From Acidimicrobiia bacterium (GTDB lineage Bacteria > Actinomycetota > Acidimicrobiia > Acidimicrobiales > Hopanoidiivorantaceae), in the NCBI GenBank assembly GCA_020027305.1, contig JAHRAM010000176.1, forward strand, positions 1 to 5,989: DNA of 5,989 nucleotides. The letters run 5' to 3'. The notes beneath the pieces are model-generated. The model made no database searches, was not told the origin of the DNA, and saw only the letters and a list, made by a program, of their open reading frames with translations. Below, piece after piece: positions 1 to 4,679 of this stretch; within the stretch, counting starts at the first letter, position 1, and the number at the start of each line of letters is the position of its first letter. The translations under genes and the position numbers were made by a program.

Positions 1-5
1 GAAAA

Positions 6-1184
6 ATGTTACAAGCAGATAAAAATAACCAAGACCTGAGCGAGCACGAAAAGGCAAAACCAGAGCAGCTCAACCCACAGGCAATAGAGCGAAAAGTTGT
101 TAGTGGGGAAGTTTGGGATGAGTTTTGCGACAGCCTAAAGAGTTTGGGCAAATACATCACTAGCCCTGAAACTCCTGATGACCCACTGAACAGAGCTGAA
201 GGGTTCCGCTATTTGACGCGCCTGTTGCGAGGAACATTAGAAAGCGTGATTGAAGGCAGTAGCCCTAACTTTCCTGTGATGAGACCTATTGGTTATATGG
301 TGAAGATGGGTGCCGACAACCCTGACATTTTATATATGGGGGCAGCCGTTCATGGCGCAAATGAATATCGCATTCGCGGAAATGTAGGCACGGTCAACTA
401 CATCTCGATTGCTTCCATTTCAGGTGGCTATGGTAGAGACGGAACGATGACCGTTGATGGCACGATTGATTCCAGCACACTCAAGGCAGAACCAGATGGT
501 TCGTTTGAGATTGTTCTCAGCCAGAGGGAACACTCTGGTAACTGGCTCGAGCTGTCGCCTGAAACCCGCTCAATAAATGTTCGCCAAACATTTCTAAATC
601 GAAACACTGAAAAGCCAGCCGAAATGGAGATTGAAGTGCTTGGCGACAAGGGCACGCCGCCGCCATATACTGCCGAGCGCCTACATCGCCACCTTCAAAA
701 TGTAAGTCGGAATTTGCATGGAACAGTAAAAGTGTTTTCCGATTGGACACACAGTTTGAAATCGAACATGAATGTGTTGCCACATGAAGAAAATAATCGC
801 ACGTTAGGTGGCGACCCCAACTTTTTCTATTTCCACGGGCATTGGAGTTTGGAAGACGATGAGGTTTTGGAAATTCGAGCGCCAGTTATCCCTGAATGTA
901 AGTCTTGGAATTTCCAACTTGACAATTATTGGATGGAGTCACTTGACTATTGCTATCACAGTGCAACCTTCAACAAACACACTGCAGCTTATGAAGATGA
1001 TGGAAGTGTTGTGTTGTTTGTCGCACACAGCGACCCCCGTTTGCAAAACCCTGAGTTGGGTGGCAACTGGGTTGACACTGCAAGCCATAATAACGGCACC
1101 TTGTGCTGGCGCTGGATGGAGGCCAAAAATCATCCGCCTCTAGAAACTAGGTTGGTGAAGTTTTCAGAGCTAGTTGCGGTATAA
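6..1184 (+). CDS. DUF1214 domain-containing protein
   Basis: A 392-residue protein of the DUF1214 family, whose biochemical role is not established. The C-terminal DUF1214 part spans about residues 275-380. It is recognised by FYFHGHW near 280, NFQLDNYW at 302-309, VLFVAHSDPR around 336-345, GGNWVDT at 352-358 and WRWME at 368-372. The N-terminal half has the WDEFCD and DPLNRAEGFRYLTRLL pattern and the MGADNPD motif that I associate with the longer actinobacterial members. There is no signal peptide or membrane segment, so it is probably cytoplasmic. The ATG at 6 is followed by about 35 hydrophilic residues before the conserved block. The frame is open to the window edge and the usual SD region is almost outside the window, so an upstream start cannot be excluded. 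The TAA stop lies inside a TATAAT box that probably serves the 5S gene. It has been annotated elsewhere in broad terms as an enzyme-like or hypothetical protein. Confidence 0.88.
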   Translation: MLQADKNNQDLSEHEKAKPEQLNPQAIERKVVSGEVWDEFCDSLKSLGKYITSPETPDDPLNRAEGFRYLTRLLRGTLESVIEGSSPNFPVMRPIGYMVKMGADNPDILYMGAAVHGANEYRIRGNVGTVNYISIASISGGYGRDGTMTVDGTIDSSTLKAEPDGSFEIVLSQREHSGNWLELSPETRSINVRQTFLNRNTEKPAEMEIEVLGDKGTPPPYTAERLHRHLQNVSRNLHGTVKVFSDWTHSLKSNMNVLPHEENNRTLGGDPNFFYFHGHWSLEDDEVLEIRAPVIPECKSWNFQLDNYWMESLDYCYHSATFNKHTAAYEDDGSVVLFVAHSDPRLQNPELGGNWVDTASHNNGTLCWRWMEAKNHPPLETRLVKFSELVAV

Positions 1185-1185
1185 T
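1180..1185 (+). promoter_or_regulatory. Candidate -10 box of the 5S rRNA gene
   Basis: A perfect TATAAT lies 12 nt before the predicted 5' end of the 5S rRNA, so initiation about 7 nt downstream would leave a leader of only a few bases. It contains the TAA stop codon of the DUF1214 gene. No good -35 hexamer is seen at 16-18 nt; the nearest TTGGTG (1152-1157) is too far. The call rests on the match and its position. Confidence 0.45.
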
Positions 1186-1196
1186 AAAACCATAAA

Positions 1197-1317
1197 TGCT
1201 TCGGTGGCCATAGCGACGGAGATACACCCGTTCCCATTCCGAACACGGCAGTTAAGCCCGTCAGCGCCGATGGTACTTGGGTAGAGATGCCCTGGGAGAG
1301 TAGGTCGCCGCCGAGCA
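1197..1317 (+). rRNA. rrf: 5S ribosomal RNA, not linked to 16S/23S in this window
   Basis: The RNA of the large ribosomal subunit central protuberance, about 119-121 nt. The conserved core is visible: GGTGGCCATAGC at 1203-1214, CCGAACACGG near 1239-1248, AAGCCCGTCAGCGCCGATGG at 1254-1273, then GGTACT, and GGGAGAGTAGG before the 3' strand of helix I. Helix I closes between TGCT(T)CGGTGGC at the 5' end and GCCGCCGAGCA at the 3' end, with one bulged T on the 5' side. The ends are set by this pairing and may be off by 1-3 nt. No 23S sequence precedes it: a protein gene ends 12 nt upstream, so this copy is solitary or detached from its operon. No clear U-tract terminator follows. Confidence 0.95.
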
Positions 1318-1547
1318 TTATCTAATCACATCTTTGACTGAAATCGGTTCGCCCTTTTTCGGCGCCATATTCTCGCTTAGTTTTTGGACGAAGGATGAGT
1401 CGTTGGCGCTCGGGGAACTTTTTAGGGATTGGCATTTGTGCTTTGGTCTAATCTTTAGTCTAATTTTAACGCTCTCAACTATTAACTACTTGGGAAATAT
1501 CAGCTTAGAATTGTTGCTTAGGCATTAGGTATTAGAAGGTATTAGAT
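1318..1547. other. Intergenic stretch between 5S rRNA and the TPR gene
   Basis: About 230 bp with no gene I can support. A 64-codon TTG-start frame crosses it but has no SD and no recognisable family. A possible weak promoter for the TPR gene is TTAACT (1482-1487) with TAGAAT (1506-1511), 18 nt apart. A small hairpin CGCC-CTTTTTC-GGCG near 1350-1364 is not followed by a T run and is not called a terminator. Confidence 0.5.
1521..1547 (+). promoter_or_regulatory. SD and short tandem repeat upstream of the TPR gene
   Basis: The SD-like AGAAGG (1534-1539) stands 8 nt before the ATG at 1548 and decides that start. It is built into a 10-bp tandem repeat: GGTATTAGAA at 1528-1537 and GGTATTAGAT at 1538-1547, preceded by a partial unit GGCATTA at 1521-1527. 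Slippage here would change the spacing to the start codon. Confidence 0.55.
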
Positions 1548-2264
1548 ATGACAGATTTTGAACTCCCCAAAGAGCTTGTGACAAAGGTTGCTAAATATGG
1601 CGATGCTGAAAAAAAGCTCGTTGCCATTGAAGGTGCTGCCAAACATTTTGACAGGCAACGTTATGGGCAGGCTGAGAAAGCATTGGGGCCGTTGGTGGAA
1701 GAAATGCCAGAGGTTTTTGAGCTGAAAGAGTTGTTGGGGCTGTGTTGTTATCGCTTGGGCAAATATAAAAATGCAATCAAGTACCTGACTGCTTTTTCAA
1801 ATCAGACAAAAAGCGTGGAGCAGCATCCAGTGTTGATTGATTGCTACAGGGCGCGCCAAAATTTTGAAGCTGCCAGCAGATTCTGGGAAGAACTTTCTAA
1901 TGGCAAGCCTGAAGCACACATTTTAATTGAAGGGCGCGTTGTGTTTGCGGGGGCACTTGTTGACCAAGGGGAACTGGGGGCTGCCGAAAAACTACTCAGC
2001 TCAGCCATTGAAAATGACAGCGAAAAAAATAAAAGGGGAAAGAAGCAAGGAGCTAGCGATTCCACAAAGACACCTTCTAAACCGCTCTCACTTTCTAAAC
2101 TGCTTCCAAAGCGCCCAAGCGAAAGTGAAATCCGCCAAGTTTATATGTTGGCTGACATCTATGAACGGGGCGGGCATTTCATTAAGGCCAGCGAGCTATT
2201 CCAGTGGGTTACCAAGCACGACCCTGACAACAACACCGACGCCAGCGAACGTATTTTGGACTAG
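1548..2264 (+). CDS. TPR-repeat protein, actinobacterial Rv1691-like
   Basis: A 238-residue soluble protein made mostly of paired helices of the tetratricopeptide type, which usually form a protein-binding scaffold. Repeat-like segments are seen at about 25-60 (RYGQAEKALGPL), 60-90 (YRLGKYKNAIKYL), 95-120 (NFEAASRFWEEL), 125-155 (QGELGAAEKLL) and 198-230 (IYERGGHFIKASELF, then DPDNNTDASERI). A low-complexity Lys/Ser/Pro-rich linker at about 156-196 separates the last repeat. The order of motifs (VLIDCYRA, then EGRVVFAGALVDQGELGAA, then DPDxxTDAxERI at the C-terminus) recalls the TPR protein found beside tyrS in many actinobacteria; that match is from memory. A good SD (AGAAGG, 8 nt away) supports the ATG. 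No tyrS or HAD hydrolase gene is adjacent here. The partner protein is unknown. Confidence 0.85.
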   Translation: MTDFELPKELVTKVAKYGDAEKKLVAIEGAAKHFDRQRYGQAEKALGPLVEEMPEVFELKELLGLCCYRLGKYKNAIKYLTAFSNQTKSVEQHPVLIDCYRARQNFEAASRFWEELSNGKPEAHILIEGRVVFAGALVDQGELGAAEKLLSSAIENDSEKNKRGKKQGASDSTKTPSKPLSLSKLLPKRPSESEIRQVYMLADIYERGGHFIKASELFQWVTKHDPDNNTDASERILD

Positions 2265-2336
2265 GGCAGTTATAAAATTGTTATATGTCGGGTGTAAGAT
2301 TTCCTTCAAATTAAACCACTAAAATTGGAGGTAGAA
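2265..2336 (+). promoter_or_regulatory. Leader of the DUF4325-PIN pair, with a strong SD
   Basis: This 72-nt gap holds GGAGG at 2327-2331, 5 nt before the ATG at 2337. That SD decides the DUF4325 start, because the alternative TTG at 2325 overlaps the SD itself. AT-rich boxes (TATAAA at 2271, TAAGAT at 2295-2300) could be -10 elements, but none has a matching -35 at proper spacing, so a promoter is only possible. Confidence 0.5.
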
Positions 2337-2777
2337 ATGATCTTATTTAAATTAAGCAAACGAAACAACAAACCCAGCATGTCTAGCATGTCAAACAATG
2401 GAACAGGCGAATCGCCACTTCCACCGCTGGAGATATTTATTGATGAAATGGTGGAATCCGCTTGCTGTTTGATATCTGAAGATGGCGAGTTGATTTATGG
2501 ACAACTTGAACGGGCGCTTAAACAAAACCGCTCAATACGACTGTCCTTTAGAAATGTTGATACTGTGCTCGCGGGTTTTATAAGACAGTCAATAGGAAAG
2601 CTATACAAAAAATTCAAACCCAAAAAAGTTGCTGAACTTCTTGAAATCGTTGACACTACAGAACATCAAATGAACTACATAGAGATGGTCGTCGACAATG
2701 TTCTCACTGAACCAAGGGACACAAGAAGACGTCGCAAATTAGCCAAGGCCATATTAGACGACCCCTTCATCTTTTAA
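2337..2777 (+). CDS. STAS-like DUF4325 domain protein, putative first gene of a PIN module
   Basis: A 146-residue protein starting MILFKLSKRN at the ATG just after a GGAGG SD. Residues 1-30 are polar and flexible and include a duplicated SMS triplet encoded by a 9-bp tandem repeat. From about 30 to 125 the pattern fits the STAS-like DUF4325 family: IFIDEMVESA, an Asp/Glu-rich turn, then a strand-helix unit (IRLSFRNVDTVLAGFIRQSI) followed by VAELLEIVDTTEHQMNYI and a helix. STAS-like domains typically act as regulatory or partner-binding domains; no catalytic residues are evident. The C-terminus is strongly basic (residues about 127-139, TRRRRKLAK) and might contact nucleic acid. The gene ends 2 nt before the PIN gene, indicating co-translation. 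By position it could be the antitoxin or sensor of the pair, which is inference. The family call is by eye and of moderate certainty. Confidence 0.65.
   Translation: MILFKLSKRNNKPSMSSMSNNGTGESPLPPLEIFIDEMVESACCLISEDGELIYGQLERALKQNRSIRLSFRNVDTVLAGFIRQSIGKLYKKFKPKKVAELLEIVDTTEHQMNYIEMVVDNVLTEPRDTRRRRKLAKAILDDPFIF
2376..2393 (+). repeat. 9-bp tandem duplication in the DUF4325 gene
   Basis: AGCATGTCT is followed directly by AGCATGTCA, encoding Ser-Met-Ser twice in the flexible N-terminal part. The length keeps the frame. It creates two in-frame ATG codons, but neither has an SD. Confidence 0.8.
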
Positions 2778-2779
2778 TC

Positions 2780-3310
2780 ATGGGGAAAATCGAACGAGCC
2801 TCAACGCATCAGTTTGAGGCAGAAGAAAATATATTGCCAGATGCTAATGTCTTGCTTATTGTGTCTGACATGACGAAAGCTTCAGATAGAAAGCGCCAAT
2901 ATGAGAAGGCGTTTGAAAAAATTAAAAAATCTAATTGCCGCTTAATTGTTGATTTCGCAATTGTTTCTGAATTTATAAATCGCTATTCAAGAACTAAAGC
3001 GCAGGAATTTAGAACCTACAACCAAGGCTTTAAGCGATTTAGAAAGAGTAAAGATTTCAAACCTATCGCGAAAAAAGTTTCTGATGAAGTAAAGCAAATT
3101 TTGAAAATTGCAGAAATTGTTGGGCCGAGATTTGACTCTCAAAATGCTGACAGAATTCTTGATGAATTTGCTGAGGGAGATTCAGACTTCAACGACCAAG
3201 TCATCCTAGAGACATGCCAAGAAAATGATGCAGCACTTTTAACAGATGATGCAGATTTTGCTAGGAAGGATGTTCTTATACTTACAGAAAATCAGCGACT
3301 TTTGAAATAG
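2780..3310 (+). CDS. PIN-domain nuclease, putative toxin or effector
   Basis: A 176-residue protein with the features of a PIN-fold metal-dependent RNase. The expected acidic residues are in place: Asp21 in LPDANVLLIV, Glu64 in VDFAIVSEFINRY, Asp136 and Asp139 in DSDFNDQVILETC, and Asp156/Asp157 in ALLTDDADF, which precedes the terminal strand VLILTENQ. PIN proteins commonly cleave tRNA, rRNA or mRNA and serve as toxins in VapC-type modules or as effectors in defence systems. The domain is longer than a typical VapC (about 130-140 aa) because of a basic helical stretch at about 70-110 (RTKAQEF to KDFKPIAKKV). No SD is visible before the ATG, which lies 2 nt after the DUF4325 stop, so translation probably depends on re-initiation from that gene. 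A 7-bp inverted repeat lies just inside the coding start. Target RNA cannot be told from sequence. Confidence 0.85.
   Translation: MGKIERASTHQFEAEENILPDANVLLIVSDMTKASDRKRQYEKAFEKIKKSNCRLIVDFAIVSEFINRYSRTKAQEFRTYNQGFKRFRKSKDFKPIAKKVSDEVKQILKIAEIVGPRFDSQNADRILDEFAEGDSDFNDQVILETCQENDAALLTDDADFARKDVLILTENQRLLK
2798..2820 (+). repeat. Inverted repeat at the start of the PIN coding region
   Basis: GCCTCAA (2798-2804) and TTGAGGC (2814-2820) form a perfect 7-bp stem with a 9-nt loop, 18 nt after the PIN start codon. It could be an mRNA hairpin limiting translation, an operator-like site, or chance. A degenerate version of the same stretch recurs at 3949-3976. Confidence 0.6.
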
Positions 3311-3330
3311 TTTTTTGATGGCGTTATATG

Positions 3331-3408
3331 GGCGAACCGACACTTCCACCGTTGGGGATATCCATTGCTGGGGTGTAGATGCCCCTTGCTGTGTTATAGA
3401 TGAAATGG
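3331..3408 (+). pseudogene. Decayed fragment of a second DUF4325 gene (5' part)
   Basis: Starting 20 nt after the PIN stop, bases 3331-3367 match 2406-2442 of the intact DUF4325 gene without gaps at 31 of 37 positions, and mostly in the same reading phase (GExxLPPLxIxI is kept). The resemblance continues more weakly to about 3408: CTTGCTGT is shared, followed by a gapped TGAA-ATGG match. This copy has an in-frame TAG (3376-3378) and small deletions that shift the frame, so it cannot encode the domain. No SD or start codon goes with it. The homology was found by eye; the first 37 bp are solid and the rest is uncertain. It could also be a dispersed repeat that happens to lie inside the DUF4325 gene. 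Confidence 0.6.
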
Positions 3409-3481
3409 ATTAGGCAATAATATAGTTCACTAATTGTTTAAGTGTTTAGCATATTGACGGGAAGCTATATCTTTAGTTGTG

Positions 3482-3487
3482 TATAAT
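3482..3487 (+). promoter_or_regulatory. Candidate -10 box ahead of a hairpin
   Basis: A perfect TATAAT. TTGACG at 3454-3459 resembles a -35 element but the spacer is 22 nt, too long for a standard promoter. Initiation near 3494 would place the start of the hairpin at 3499 only a few bases into the transcript. Confidence 0.4.
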
Positions 3488-3498
3488 TAAAAGTGAGA

Positions 3499-3542
3499 GC
3501 CCCCCCATGCCTCTTTATGAGGCCCACTGGGGGGCATTTTTT
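3499..3542 (+). terminator. Intrinsic terminator-like two-tier hairpin with T6 tract
   Basis: The outer stem pairs GCCCCCC (3499-3505) with GGGGGGC (3529-3535). The inner stem pairs GCCTC (3509-3513) with GAGGC (3519-3523) around a TTTAT loop. TTTTTT (3537-3542) follows after one A. It can end transcripts arriving from the DUF4325-PIN genes. Because it also lies between a TATAAT box and the ATG at 3546, it may act as an attenuator or end a very short RNA. The G6 run is also the only purine-rich stretch near that ATG. Confidence 0.7.
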
Positions 3543-3545
3543 ATT

Positions 3546-3926
3546 ATGTCAATACAAGAAGACTATATTGAAGATTTACAGAGCAATTTTATTGATGCCA
3601 CAAAAGATGAATTGTCTGGCTTACTTGTAAGAATTTCCTATAGACGCATAGTTGAATATTGCAATTCCATTAGGCTCTATGATGAAACCTTTAGAAACTC
3701 GCCAGTGAAACTGGAAAAAGGTGATAGCAACTGGGAAGGTGAAAACTCTATAGATACTTCTGGCGTTGGAATTATGGTTTTTATAACCAAATATATGCTT
3801 GACAAAATACACCCACAGCACAATTTCAAACGAGAGATAAGTAGACTATTTTCAGAAAATGCTGATAAGTTAGACAAAATGCTTCTGCCTCAAAATTGGG
3901 AGAGGCATCCTGTTTGGGAGTCCTAA
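3546..3926 (+). CDS. Orphan hypothetical protein, 126 aa
   Basis: I do not recognise this protein. From the ATG at 3546 it starts MSIQEDYIED and has 126 residues, mixed alpha/beta in appearance, acidic at the N-terminus, without signal peptide or membrane segment. It shows a Tyr/Arg-rich stretch (RISYRRIVEYCNSIRLYDE, about residues 28-46), a short hydrophobic core segment GVGIMVFITKYML at about 73-85, and an end rich in Trp/Pro (LPQNWERHPVWES). In-frame starts further upstream (TTG 3477, ATG 3507) would place coding sequence through the hairpin and its T tract and are unlikely. No proper SD precedes ATG 3546. It is AT-rich and sits between two decayed pieces of the DUF4325-PIN cassette, convergent with the DUF899 gene 39 nt away. 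It could be an accessory or replacement gene of that locus; it may also be a non-functional ORF. Confidence 0.55.
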   Translation: MSIQEDYIEDLQSNFIDATKDELSGLLVRISYRRIVEYCNSIRLYDETFRNSPVKLEKGDSNWEGENSIDTSGVGIMVFITKYMLDKIHPQHNFKREISRLFSENADKLDKMLLPQNWERHPVWES

Positions 3927-3976
3927 TTCAATTTTTGAAACAAAATTAGAGCGAGCCTCAACGTATTAATTCGAGG
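3927..3976 (+). pseudogene. Decayed fragment of the DUF4325/PIN junction
   Basis: Bases 3949-3976 match 2792-2819, the start of the PIN gene, at 23 of 28 positions without gaps, and all five differences are transitions. In the PIN frame it reads ERAST-Tyr-stop-FEE against ERASTHQFEA. Upstream, TTCAATTTTTGA (3927-3938) resembles the end of DUF4325, TTCATCTTTTAA (2766-2777), and AAAAT follows in both. The intergenic part needs gaps and is less sure. The fragment overlaps the last codons of DUF899 on the other strand, whose stop is 3966-3968. TTCAA-TTT-TTGAA at 3927-3939 is a small perfect inverted repeat. Confidence 0.5.
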
Positions 3977-4643
3977 AAGGATACCAGTCGGTTCCTCGAC
4001 CTTCAGGGGTTAGGTCAAGGGCATTCCAAAGTGGCCAGAGTTGGTCAACATGGCGGGCGTCATTGCCTGGGCGATTTTGAACGAAATAGGTCTCTGGCCC
4101 CCAAAAGTGAAATATTTCATTTTCGTTCTTGGTAAACGCATTTATAAGTCCGTGTTGCCCACCATCTGAATCTTCAGCAAAATAATCAACGTTAAAGGTA
4201 TTGTTGGTAGAAGAAAGCATTCGCAAATTATTCCAGTTGCGTGTATCAGCATATTTTTGAACTTCGTCGATAGTGGCTTTTGCGACCACCGCAAGCGAAA
4301 CTCGTTGACTTATATATTGTGCGTTGCCGTTAAAGCTATCTAGGAAGGAAGTACACATCGGGCAAGCATTCCCGCCAGGTGGATACATAAAGTTATAAAT
4401 CAGCAAGCAGTCTTTGCCCGAATCAAAAAGTTCACTGAATTTGACGGTCTTTGTTTCACCATCCCTATCGCTAGACTTTTCTTCAAACACATAGTCTTCT
4501 GGGAGCTTGCCCCCATCAGCCAATGCCTTTCTGGCGGTGGCAACTTCATGAATTTTGTCACGAAGTTCAATTTCAAGCTGTAGCAATTCGTTTCGCGACT
4601 TACGATATTCTTTGCTTTCGTTGGGATACCTTTTATTGTGCAT
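3966..4643 (-). CDS. DUF899 family thioredoxin-like protein
   Basis: A 225-residue protein of the DUF899 family, predicted thioredoxin-fold dithiol-disulfide oxidoreductases. Residues 10-42 form the N-terminal helix (ELLQLEIELRDKIHEVATARKAL), followed by LPEDYVFE and FSELFDSGKDCLLIYNFMY, the usual entry to the fold. The key motif is Cys94-Pro-Met-Cys97 in the sequence CPMCTSFLDSFNG, a CxxC site that would allow redox chemistry. Later blocks also fit: VAKATIDEVQKYA, the Trp/Asn-rich stretch with SSTNNTFNVDYF, FHFWGPETYF, and the C-terminal LDLTPEGRGTDW. It has no signal peptide, so it is likely cytoplasmic. The ATG at 4641-4643 has no clear SD. It lies 36 nt after the PIF1 stop on the same strand and in the same frame, so co-transcription is plausible. 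Substrate is unknown. Confidence 0.9.
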   Translation of the reverse strand: MHNKRYPNESKEYRKSRNELLQLEIELRDKIHEVATARKALADGGKLPEDYVFEEKSSDRDGETKTVKFSELFDSGKDCLLIYNFMYPPGGNACPMCTSFLDSFNGNAQYISQRVSLAVVAKATIDEVQKYADTRNWNNLRMLSSTNNTFNVDYFAEDSDGGQHGLINAFTKNENEIFHFWGPETYFVQNRPGNDARHVDQLWPLWNALDLTPEGRGTDWYPSSN

Positions 4644-4679
4644 ATTTGTTGCTGTGTGTCTAAATTTAGTTTGACTTGG

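Noticed and set aside
428..1143. Several frames on both strands inside the DUF1214 gene
   Set aside because: All are shadows of a gene with recognisable domain motifs in the main frame.
1130..1318. Minus-strand frame across the 5S rRNA gene
   Set aside because: It is antisense to a clear structural RNA gene and has no coding features.
1334..1528. A 64-codon plus-strand frame between 5S and the TPR gene
   Set aside because: TTG start without SD, no recognisable family, and a composition that looks like chance hydrophobic codons; kept as intergenic.
3454..3487. TTGACG plus TATAAT as a full sigma-70-type promoter
   Set aside because: The 22-nt spacer is too long; only the -10 box is listed.
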